A stretch of 5,730 nt of DNA from Saprospiraceae bacterium (GTDB lineage Bacteria > Bacteroidota > Bacteroidia > Chitinophagales > Saprospiraceae). Under the pieces are notes generated by a model that saw only the letters and a program-made list of their open reading frames with translations, was not told where the DNA came from and ran no database searches. The stretch spans positions 1 through 5,730 of the forward strand of contig JADZFP010000476.1 of assembly GCA_020849825.1 (NCBI GenBank), read 5' to 3'. Below are positions 1 to 5,730 of the stretch, piece by piece. Position 1 is the stretch's first letter; each line of letters opens with the position of its first letter. Made by a program: the position numbers and the translations under genes.

Positions 1-1511
1 ACCGTTGCGGAAGCCGTGCTGGTGCAGCCGTTGGCCGAATTGGTCACCGTCAGCGTATAAGTGCCGGCAGCCGTTACGGTAGGCGTCAGCGTTGTGCCGC
101 CCGCGCCGATGCCGCCGCCCGAGGAGGAGGACCACTCGTAGGTAAAGGTCGGTCCGGTGCTCGATCCGGCGCCGTTGAGTTGCAGTACTGGAACGGTGCA
201 ATTGAGTTGTCCGCCGGGTGCGACGATTGCCGTGGGGGCTATCACGTCTTCATTAATCACAACGCTTGCAGTGCTGGAGCAGCCGTTTTGTGCGTTAGAA
301 ACAACCAGATTGTACGTGCCCGGATTGTCGATTGTCGGTGTAGGAGTGGAGCCGCCCGAAACAATGGAGCCGCCGTTGCTGGCCGTCCAGTTGTAACTCA
401 GGTTGGCGCCGATGGGGGCGTTCGGGTCGCCGAGTACCAGGGTAGTGACGGTGCAATTGAGGGTTGCCGGCGCGCCGGCATCGGCGTCGGGCGGTGTGGT
501 ATCTTCGTCGACAACCGTGGTCGCTGAAGCCGTGCAATTATTCAGGGTATTGGTCACCAGAAGGGTATAAGTGCCGGCTGCGCTGACGATCGGGTTGAGC
601 GTATTTTGACCCGAAACAAACACCCCGCCGTTGCTGGCTGTCCACTGGAAGCTGAAATTGGCGCCGGTAGAAGAACCAGCCCCGCTGATGGTCAGTTGAG
701 TGGTGTTGCAATCGAGTCCGCCGCTGACCGAGGCGTTGGCCGTGGGCACGGAGTTGTCCTGACTGACGGTCACAACCGCATCGTCGGTACAACCGTTGGC
801 GTTGTTCGTAACGATGAGGGTGTATTGACCGGGTTCGGTCACGTTGGCTGTGGAGGAGGTTTGGCCGGAAGCGATGTTGCCGTCGGTGGTCGTCCAGGAA
901 TAGGACAGGTTGCCGGCGGGGGTCGATCCGCTGCCGTTGAGCGGCACGCTGGTACTGGTGCAGGTCAGCAGGGGTGGGGCGCCGATGACGGCATTGGGCG
1001 GCGTCGTATTATTATTGACGTTGACGCTCGACGTGCTGGTGCAACCGTTGCTGGTATTGGTCACCGTGAGAATATAGGTACCGGTAGCGTTGACGATCGG
1101 GTTGAGCGAGGTATTGCCGCCGGTGATGTTGCCGCCGTTGGTGGCCGACCACAGGTAAGTGAAGCTGGCGCCCTGAGAGGACGCCGAGCCGTCGAGTGTA
1201 GCCGACAAAGCCGTGCAGGTGAGGGTTTGCACCGGACCTGCATTGGCGGTTGGTGGTGCGTTATCGGCGCTTACCGTGGTTTGTGCAGCGGCGGTACAAC
1301 CATTGGCGGCATTAGTGACCACGATGGTGTAAGTGCCTGCGGCGCCCACGGTGGGGCTGAGGGTTTGGCCGCCGGATACGATAACGCCGTTCGTGGTGGT
1401 CCAGTTGTAACTGATGCCGCCGCCTGTCGACGAGCCGTTTCCATTGATGAGAACGGTCTGATTCTGACAGGTAATTGTATTGGGGGCATTGGCCACAGCG
1501 GTTGGTGCGGC
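1..1511 (-). repeat. Six tandem Ig/PKD-like domain repeats (84-85 residues each)
   Basis: Within the giant protein, six consecutive units begin at about 1511, 1259, 1004, 752, 497 and 242 (reading leftwards), spaced 252, 255, 252, 255 and 255 bases. The last is cut a few residues short by the window edge. Each unit starts with a P-[TND]-A motif, has a Cys about 10 residues later in an L/I-T/N/D-C context, then a Y/F-x-W core, a GG/SGG-T loop, GTY or GQY followed by V-[TS]-N, and a closing N-[GN]-C-[ST]. The two Cys per unit could form an intradomain disulfide. All spacings are multiples of three, so the frame is kept. Codons differ widely between units, so the duplication is old or has been diversified. 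The units probably form a rigid stalk presenting a distal domain. The exact family (PKD, Ig-like or related) needs a profile search. Confidence 0.9.
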
Positions 1512-3986
1512 GAAGTCGCCGGGCACCGTGGCCGTCGTGGTTTTGGTGCAGCCGTTGATGTCTGTAATGGTTACCGTATAGTTGCCCTGGGCAAGGCCGC
1601 TTGGGTCTTGTACCACGTAGCCGCCTGGCGACCACAGGTAGGTATAATTGGGCGTTCCGCCCGTCACGCTCAGATCGATACTGCCGCCGTTCGGACTGGA
1701 ACAGTTGGTTCCCTGGACGTTTACCACCGAGGGCAGTATGGTCGACGGGGCGGTTATGGCGTAAGTATTGGTATAGGTACACCCGACGGCATCGGTGACG
1801 GTGACGGTGTACGTGCCCGGCGCCAGCCCTGTCGGGTCGGGGTTGTTGCCTATACCCGGCGCCGACCAGGCATAGTTGTACGGTGTGGAGCCTCCTGTCG
1901 CGGTGGTATTGATTGAACCGTTGTTTCCGGTACTACAGGAAGCATTGGTAGCCACGCCGGTCAGGTTCAGGGTTGATTGTGTGACCAATAGCGCCCCGGC
2001 CCCGTTGCCTTCGCACCCATTACTGTCTATCACGCTTTGTATTTGGTACAGACCGGGTTGGTTGACGGAGAAGGTGAACGGATCGTCGGTGATCTGTTCG
2101 ATCGGGTCCTGCGGGTTGTTATTTATGGTATAATTCAGGGTAAATGGTCCGACCCCGTTAAAGTTGACCATTATCTGTCCGCTGCCTCCGGGGCATATTT
2201 GCGGAGCAGGCGGCAACAATTGGGCATTAGGCGGAGAGGTGACGATAATGCGGGCAGTGCGTACGACGGTACGACCGCAGGCATCCGTTACCGTGACTTT
2301 ATAATTGGTAGAGATATTGACAAACGGGAAAATCGACGTCGTGGTGTTCCCGTTGTAGTTCCACTGGTACGTGTAGGGTTCAACACCGTCGAGGGTCGTA
2401 ACCGTGAGTTCGGCAGCGCCTGCGCCGCAAATCGTGACGGTATCGGCGATCGCTTCCAGCGGCGGAAGGTCGTTGATCAGCAGGATTTCTTCCGGGTTCT
2501 GGCAGGAGCAGGGCTGGTTCAGTTTGATAATAACTGATTCCTGGCCTTCGGTAATCATATCATTAATGATGTTCACCGGAATGGTAACCTGGGTTTGGCC
2601 GGGCGGAATAACTACGGAGAACGGTACGCCGGTGTAGTCGGCCGGCGAAGTTGCCGTACCCAAGACCTGATAGGAGATGACAAGCGGCGAGTTGATATTG
2701 CCGCCAACCCGTTTGAACACCAGTTGCACGGTGCCGCAGCCTTCGTATACTTCTTCGGCATCGGGGTCGCCGTTGACGACCCATTCCACCGAGGCATTGC
2801 CGCCGCCGTCGAAGGAGCCCGATTTCAGGAACACGGCCGAGTCGTAGATACCGTCGCCGATGTCGCAGATTTTTATCTTGATATGGTAGGTTTGGCAGGG
2901 AATTACGTTGGCAATGGCGGTGAGTTTTTTGGTATAACCGTCGAATTGTACCTCATTGACCGAGGGCGCGTTGGACGGCGTTTGACCGCACAACACACCG
3001 GTTGCCGGTGTGTTATTGGTATAAAGACCGGAAAAGCTCAGGTGGTTGACGTTGTTGATGGTCACATAGGTGCCGGGCGCCACTGTCGCGATATTTGCCG
3101 CACCACCGAAGGGGCCGCTGATACCGGGACCGGAAACGAAAAAGCCGAAGGCGTCGTTGAACTGCGAACCGACGTATTCGCAGTATTCTTCCGAAGCGAA
3201 AACGTACTCAAACGTTACTGGCGTCTGCGTCGGGGTAAAGTCAAATTCAATATTGGCCAGGTCGAAGTTGGCGCCGCTACCCGAAAGCTGGGCCAGGTCG
3301 GCATCCGGCGTACTGGCGCCGAAACCCCCGCTTGCGCCGTCCTGATCGTTTGGGCCGATGGCCACCGAGCAGTCGCCGGTAGCGATCACCATACCCTGAT
3401 CGAAACCGATATTGGTCAGACCATTGGAAAATGTGCCGATCTGGCTGCCGTTGCCGCTGTACGTCACGCCGGTGATGTCGAAACAATCACCGCCGATGAG
3501 TACGTTGCGAACCAGGTTGTCGGCAGAGCCGCCCGGAGAGACTTCCAATGTGGCCAGCGATTTCATATACTCTTTCAGGTCTTTTTTCAGACACGACTGG
3601 CAGGCCAGCGAGATATGATGAACGAGTTGGTTGTTCGCATCCCAGGAACACGGATAATCAATCCGGAATGTGTGGTTGGTGGCGGTTGCCGTGAATTGCA
3701 GCACGTGAGTCGAGGCATCATAGCGGCCTTCCACGTTCAGCGCAGCGAGTGCCGGCCAGCAACTTGTGCCGTCGTCCGGGATGGTCAGGGCGTAGGTTTC
3801 ACCCACGATCAGGCTGAAAAACTCGATTTCCTGGGTTGTGGATTGCGGACTGATCTCATGGCGCTGATAATGGCCATCGAGTACGATCGGAGTTGCTCCG
3901 GGTGTCGTCGCCTGACCTGACAACCATCCTGTCGCCAACATCAAGGCGCATGCGGTGAACAGAATACGGGGCGTAGAAAATTGCAT
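1..3986 (-). CDS. Giant secreted multidomain surface protein (choice-of-anchor L, Calx-beta-like, SprB and Ig/PKD-like repeats), C-terminus outside window
   Basis: A single open frame runs from ATG at 3986-3984 to the window edge, at least 1328 codons without a stop. Residues 1-26 form a signal peptide: Arg7, a hydrophobic core over residues 8-22, and likely cleavage after Gly-Gln-Ala (24-26). Residues 27-155 are an unassigned module with Cys76, Cys113 and a CQSC pair (129-132). Residues about 157-392 match the choice-of-anchor L family: NVLIGG (161-166), FASEEY (263-268), FNDAFGFFVSGPG (276-288), INNVN (310-314) and a closing AVFLKSGSF. Residues about 409-493 resemble a Calx-beta domain, with the acidic stretch NDMITEGQES at 475-484. 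Residues about 500-670 are two Ig/PKD-like segments, 672-825 two SprB-type repeats, and 826-1328 six Ig/PKD-like units. Such proteins in Bacteroidota are typically large cell-surface adhesins exported by Sec and the type IX system; that role is inferred, because any C-terminal sorting or gliding-type domain lies past position 1. No Shine-Dalgarno precedes the start, which is usual for the phylum. The start is supported by the signal peptide. Confidence 0.93.
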   Translation of the reverse strand, partial: MQFSTPRILFTACALMLATGWLSGQATTPGATPIVLDGHYQRHEISPQSTTQEIEFFSLIVGETYALTIPDDGTSCWPALAALNVEGRYDASTHVLQFTATATNHTFRIDYPCSWDANNQLVHHISLACQSCLKKDLKEYMKSLATLEVSPGGSADNLVRNVLIGGDCFDITGVTYSGNGSQIGTFSNGLTNIGFDQGMVIATGDCSVAIGPNDQDGASGGFGASTPDADLAQLSGSGANFDLANIEFDFTPTQTPVTFEYVFASEEYCEYVGSQFNDAFGFFVSGPGISGPFGGAANIATVAPGTYVTINNVNHLSFSGLYTNNTPATGVLCGQTPSNAPSVNEVQFDGYTKKLTAIANVIPCQTYHIKIKICDIGDGIYDSAVFLKSGSFDGGGNASVEWVVNGDPDAEEVYEGCGTVQLVFKRVGGNINSPLVISYQVLGTATSPADYTGVPFSVVIPPGQTQVTIPVNIINDMITEGQESVIIKLNQPCSCQNPEEILLINDLPPLEAIADTVTICGAGAAELTVTTLDGVEPYTYQWNYNGNTTTSIFPFVNISTNYKVTVTDACGRTVVRTARIIVTSPPNAQLLPPAPQICPGGSGQIMVNFNGVGPFTLNYTINNNPQDPIEQITDDPFTFSVNQPGLYQIQSVIDSNGCEGNGAGALLVTQSTLNLTGVATNASCSTGNNGSINTTATGGSTPYNYAWSAPGIGNNPDPTGLAPGTYTVTVTDAVGCTYTNTYAITAPSTILPSVVNVQGTNCSSPNGGSIDLSVTGGTPNYTYLWSPGGYVVQDPSGLAQGNYTVTITDINGCTKTTTATVPGDFAAPTAVANAPNTITCQNQTVLINGNGSSTGGGISYNWTTTNGVIVSGGQTLSPTVGAAGTYTIVVTNAANGCTAAAQTTVSADNAPPTANAGPVQTLTCTALSATLDGSASSQGASFTYLWSATNGGNITGGNTSLNPIVNATGTYILTVTNTSNGCTSTSSVNVNNNTTPPNAVIGAPPLLTCTSTSVPLNGSGSTPAGNLSYSWTTTDGNIASGQTSSTANVTEPGQYTLIVTNNANGCTDDAVVTVSQDNSVPTANASVSGGLDCNTTQLTISGAGSSTGANFSFQWTASNGGVFVSGQNTLNPIVSAAGTYTLLVTNTLNNCTASATTVVDEDTTPPDADAGAPATLNCTVTTLVLGDPNAPIGANLSYNWTASNGGSIVSGGSTPTPTIDNPGTYNLVVSNAQNGCSSTASVVINEDVIAPTAIVAPGGQLNCTVPVLQLNGAGSSTGPTFTYEWSSSSGGGIGAGGTTLTPTVTAAGTYTLTVTNSANGCTSTASAT
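1512..1973 (-). repeat. Two SprB-type repeats in the giant surface protein
   Basis: Residues about 672-748 and 749-825 share the pattern seen in SprB repeats of Bacteroidota adhesins: a Cys near the start (ASCSS / TNCSS), N-G-[SG]-[SI]-I, then TGG-[ST]-P-[YN]-[NY]-Y-x-W-S, then [PS]-x-GLA-x-G-[TN]-Y-TV-T-[VI]-TD, and a closing GCT. SprB is the mobile gliding adhesin of Flavobacterium johnsoniae, and its repeat also occurs in many non-gliding surface proteins, so the match supports a surface role but not gliding as such. The units differ in length by only a few residues and pass directly into the six-unit array. Confidence 0.85.
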
Positions 3987-4022
3987 AAGCAACGAATTTT
4001 TGGTTTGTGAATGTGTTTGGTC

Positions 4023-4031
4023 CAAAGATTA
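4023..4031 (-). promoter_or_regulatory. Weak candidate -7 element for the giant surface protein gene
   Basis: On the minus strand this reads TAATCTTTG, which resembles the Bacteroidota -7 consensus TAnnTTTG but has three rather than two bases between TA and TTTG. It lies 37-45 bases upstream of the ATG, a sensible leader length. No clear TTG partner is found about 20 bases further upstream, so the call is tentative. Confidence 0.22.
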
Positions 4032-4200
4032 GAACTATGCCACGGGGACGGATTAAAAGTAGTTTTATGAATGTTTGCTCATTCCATGAGCAAAAGATAC
4101 GGCCGAATCAGAAAACGCTGCCCGCTTTGGGCGATCCAAGTTCCTTAAAAGTCAAGATTGTGCATTGCAAAAGCAACTCATCGGGTAAAAAACACTTCCC

Positions 4201-4223
4201 GACAGGGCGGGGGATGCCCTGTC
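4201..4223. repeat. Perfect 8-bp inverted repeat (hairpin) in the intergenic region
   Basis: GACAGGGC (4201-4208) and GCCCTGTC (4216-4223) are exact reverse complements around a 7-base loop GGGGGAT. Read on the minus strand the stem is followed, after eight bases, by a run of six T (complement of 4187-4192), giving a terminator-like or attenuator-like arrangement about 215 bases upstream of the giant protein gene. Read on the plus strand there is no T-run after it. Function unknown: it could be a terminator for a short minus-strand transcript, part of a long leader, or a protein-binding site. Confidence 0.6.
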
Positions 4224-4424
4224 AATCGGTAGATTAAGATGGTCCGGACGCGCCCGCGCTGGGATTTCAAATTCGGGCTGATTAAGAGTTGCGTGAAATA
4301 GAAGATATGCAAATGACGTTAGGCGTCCGGTACGACAAAGCACGGCTTATTGCGGCGTTTTGCCCGGCAATGATAAGAAATTTTTTACCGCAACAGGTTT
4401 GTTTGGGAAAAAATAAGCGCCGGG

Positions 4425-4455
4425 TTGGCGCGCTGATACGGACGACGTAAGTTTG
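4425..4455 (+). promoter_or_regulatory. Bacteroidota-type promoter of corA
   Basis: TTG at 4425-4427 and TAAGTTTG at 4448-4455, 20 bases apart, match the known Bacteroidota housekeeping promoter (TTG, about 19-21 bases, TAnnTTTG). Transcription would start near 4460-4464, leaving a leader of roughly 25 bases before the GTG start at 4487. The -33 TTG overlaps the right edge of a GCGCC/GGCGC dyad at 4417-4431, a possible site for a regulator. The match is to consensus only; no start site has been mapped. Confidence 0.6.
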
Positions 4456-4486
4456 CCCTGCTTTTGCAAAAAATACCCTATGGACG

Positions 4487-5440
4487 GTGATCCGCTATTA
4501 CACACGCGAAAAAAGAAGGCTCGTCGAACTTCCCGAACCCGAGCCCGGCTGCTGGGTGAACCTCACACCACCCTTTGCGCCTGACGAACTGGAGGACTTT
4601 GCCCGCCGAGTCGAATTCGATCCCGTATTCCTGACCGACTCGCTCGACCTCGACGAACGCGCCCGCTACGAACGCGACGAGGATATTCGCTTTATCCTGA
4701 TCAATACCCCCCTGCTCAACCGAACAGACGAAACAAGCGAAAACGAAGCGATCTTTATCACCATCCCGATCGGTATCATCCTGACCATCGAACACGTCAT
4801 CACCGTGTCGGCCTACGAAACCCCGGTGCTCGACCGTTTTCTCGACAACAAAGTCCGAAATTTCAACCCCGGCGACGAAAAACGCTTCGTCCTGCAGGTC
4901 CTCGAACAAAACGTTTACTACTTCCTCTCCTGCCTCAAAACCCTTAACCTGCGCCGCAACCGCATCGAAAAAGAACTGATGCATTCGAGCCGCAACGCAG
5001 AGCTGAAACAATTGCTATCGATCGAAAAAAGTCTGGTCTACTTCCTCAACTCCCTTAATGCCAACGAGTTGTTGAAAATGAAAATGAAACGGACCGATTT
5101 CCTGCACATCAACGGCGACGAAGACATGACGGATTTGTTCGAAGATATCATCATCGACAATTCCCAGGCTCTCTCCATGGCCAACGTGTACACCAACATC
5201 CTGAACGGTACCATGGACGCCTACTCCAGCATTATTTCCAACAACCTCAACCAGGTTATCCACCGGCTCACCGTCATCACCGTGGTGCTCATGGTGCCTA
5301 CCCTGATTTCTTCCTTCCTGGGCATGAACATTCCCAACGGCCTGCCCGAACATCCCTGGGCATTTTATGGCACCGTGGCGTTTGCCGGATTGTTTACCGG
5401 GGGGCTGTACTGGTTTATGCAGCGCCGGAAATACCTTTGA
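4487..5440 (+). CDS. corA: CorA-family magnesium/cobalt transport protein
   Basis: This complete 317-residue gene encodes a homopentameric inner-membrane channel that takes up Mg2+ (and often Co2+ or Ni2+) down the membrane potential. The N-terminal cytoplasmic domain (about 1-130) carries the family stretch DSLDLDERARYE (51-62). A long helical, charge-rich segment (about 130-255) would form the stalk. TM1 (about 260-280) ends in the signature Gly-Met-Asn at 279-281, the selectivity filter. A short periplasmic loop NGLPEHPW follows, resembling the MPEL loop of well-studied CorA, then TM2 (about 294-313) and a basic tail ending RRKYL. Length is normal for the family. The start is GTG at 4487: no ATG in this frame lies between it and the upstream in-frame stop (TAA at 4448-4450), and the resulting N-terminus suits CorA relatives. 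An out-of-frame ATG sits seven bases upstream. No Shine-Dalgarno is seen; an A-rich GCAAAAAATA precedes the start. The gene ends in two consecutive TGA codons. It is divergent from the giant protein gene and probably monocistronic. Transport of another divalent cation cannot be excluded. Confidence 0.95.
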   Translation: MIRYYTREKRRLVELPEPEPGCWVNLTPPFAPDELEDFARRVEFDPVFLTDSLDLDERARYERDEDIRFILINTPLLNRTDETSENEAIFITIPIGIILTIEHVITVSAYETPVLDRFLDNKVRNFNPGDEKRFVLQVLEQNVYYFLSCLKTLNLRRNRIEKELMHSSRNAELKQLLSIEKSLVYFLNSLNANELLKMKMKRTDFLHINGDEDMTDLFEDIIIDNSQALSMANVYTNILNGTMDAYSSIISNNLNQVIHRLTVITVVLMVPTLISSFLGMNIPNGLPEHPWAFYGTVAFAGLFTGGLYWFMQRRKYL

Positions 5441-5441
5441 T

Positions 5442-5473
5442 GAGGATTTGAGGATGCGAGGATGCGAGGATTT
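5442..5473. repeat. Four tandem octamers GAGGATTT/GAGGATGC
   Basis: Directly after the corA stop are four abutting 8-base units, GAGGATTT, GAGGATGC, GAGGATGC and GAGGATTT, at 5442-5449, 5450-5457, 5458-5465 and 5466-5473. The last two bases vary in the symmetrical order TT, GC, GC, TT. The first unit overlaps the second TGA stop. The run is non-coding and lies between two convergent genes. It is either a slippage-generated microsatellite or one instance of a dispersed intergenic repeat. Confidence 0.85.
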
Positions 5474-5476
5474 GAT

Positions 5477-5527
5477 AAAAGGGTTGTTGCTGCGCTCGGT
5501 TGCCGGTGAATGGGCAGGGCCTTTTTT
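5477..5527. terminator. Weak terminator-like sequence between convergent genes
   Basis: AAAAGG (5477-5482) can pair with CCTTTT (5520-5525) around a long loop. A smaller TGCC (5501-5504) / GGCA (5513-5516) stem inside it is followed by GGGCC and six T (5522-5527) on the plus strand. The position, between the corA end and the stop of the converging minus-strand gene, is right for a terminator serving corA and perhaps both genes. The stems are short, so support is mainly positional. Confidence 0.3.
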
Positions 5528-5730
5528 ACAACAAATAAAAATAAGTGACGCCTCCCGTCCATTCCGTAAAGTCGTCGAACTGCGTCGACACATTGCGCAG
5601 AACATTCACATTCAGGGAAAAAGTATGCTTCGGCGCGGGATTGTAACCCAGCGTAAATGCCCCGGACCACACACTGCCGTCGCGTTCGGCGTCGATCAGG
5701 CTGAGGCTGCCATTACCACTCAATTGATAT
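5526..5730 (-). CDS. C-terminal end of a probable outer-membrane beta-barrel protein (partial, start outside window)
   Basis: An open frame enters at the right edge and ends at TAA (5526-5528), giving the last 67 residues of a longer protein. A TTG at 5723 could be read as a start, but the frame stays open to the edge (Tyr-Gln before it), so this is more likely an internal fragment. The tail consists of alternating polar and hydrophobic stretches such as FTLGYNP, HTFSLNVNV and GGVTYFYLL, separated by Asp/Gly/Pro/Asn-rich turns. That is what the last strands of an outer-membrane barrel look like, although the final residue is Leu rather than the usual Phe. No family can be named from so little. 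It converges on corA and shares no transcript with it. Confidence 0.65.
   Translation of the reverse strand, partial: YQLSGNGSLSLIDAERDGSVWSGAFTLGYNPAPKHTFSLNVNVLRNVSTQFDDFTEWTGGVTYFYLL

Larger units (their letters stand above)
3987..4486. other. Divergent intergenic region with no credible gene, several inverted repeats
   Basis: This 500-base stretch separates two divergent starts. Short open frames here (plus 4007-4237, minus 4152-4343) have no recognisable domain, signal peptide or convincing start context and are left unannotated. It contains a perfect 8-bp hairpin (4201-4223), an overlapping 5-bp hairpin (4181-4185 with 4198-4202), a spaced 8-bp inverted repeat (4244-4251 with 4323-4330), TTGCGG/CCGCAA (4350-4355 with 4388-4393), an 11-base near-palindrome TTGCCCGGCAA (4360-4370), and a small GCGCC/GGCGC dyad on the corA promoter (4417-4431). 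No tRNA or other known RNA gene is apparent by eye. Confidence 0.7.

Noticed and set aside
1..1511. CRISPR-like or VNTR array suggested by regular spacing
   Set aside because: The period is 252/255 bases, in frame, and conserved at protein rather than DNA level, so it is a domain repeat in a coding gene.
606..1916. Long plus-strand open frame (436 codons)
   Set aside because: It is antisense to the giant protein, has a Gly/Arg/Val-rich low-information translation with no domain, and its length is explained by the GC-rich repeat coding on the other strand.
2595..3920. Long plus-strand open frame (441 codons)
   Set aside because: It is antisense to the anchor-L and Calx-beta part of the giant protein, where the minus-strand frame has clear family motifs; the plus-strand translation shows none.
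3945..3986. Possible lipoprotein signal (Phe-Thr-Ala-Cys at residues 10-13) in the giant protein
   Set aside because: The lipobox is atypical and would leave only 12 residues of signal peptide; the hydrophobic core continues past the Cys to a better signal peptidase I site near residue 26.
4007..4343. Small open frames in the intergenic region (plus 76 codons, minus 63 codons)
   Set aside because: They have no recognisable motif, poor start context, and overlap inverted repeats; random open frames of this size are expected.
4478..5605. Two minus-strand open frames (177 and 196 codons) opposite corA
   Set aside because: Both are antisense to a confident, full-length CorA and show no domain; the second also runs across the octamer repeat and into the next gene.
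5526..5723. Complete 65-residue small protein starting at TTG 5723
   Set aside because: The frame is open through to the window edge and the sequence reads like the end of a beta-barrel, so a truncated larger gene is more likely.

Overview
The window looks like part of a moderately GC-rich chromosome of the phylum Bacteroidota. The Saprospiria or a neighbouring class is my best guess, but this is inference. The phylum call rests on three signals. There is a secreted multidomain protein built from a choice-of-anchor L domain, a Calx-beta-like domain, SprB repeats and Ig/PKD-like repeats. There is a Bacteroidota-type promoter (TTG, 20 bases, TAAGTTTG) in front of the corA gene. Neither gene with a visible start has a Shine-Dalgarno sequence.

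Layout. Positions 3986 down to 1 (minus strand) are one uninterrupted reading frame of at least 1328 codons. It holds the signal peptide and N-terminal two-thirds or less of a giant surface or secreted protein whose C-terminus lies beyond position 1. Long plus-strand reading frames over this stretch are shadows of it. Positions 3987-4486 are a divergent intergenic region without a credible gene, containing several inverted repeats and the corA promoter. Positions 4487-5440 (plus) are a complete CorA-type Mg2+/Co2+ channel gene that starts at GTG. Positions 5441-5525 hold four tandem copies of an octamer followed by a weak terminator-like sequence. Positions 5526-5730 (minus) are the last 67 codons of another gene, whose alternating, aromatic-rich tail suggests an outer-membrane beta-barrel.

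The genes do not form an operon: the giant protein and corA are divergent, and corA converges on the barrel-like gene. No functional link between adhesin and ion channel is evident. The giant protein probably passes the inner membrane by Sec and the outer membrane by the type IX system (inferred from domain content; the expected C-terminal sorting signal is out of view). I found no CRISPR array, tRNA, rRNA, transposase or recognisable new defence system. The most notable features are the modular architecture of the giant protein, its regular six-unit array, and the structured intergenic region.
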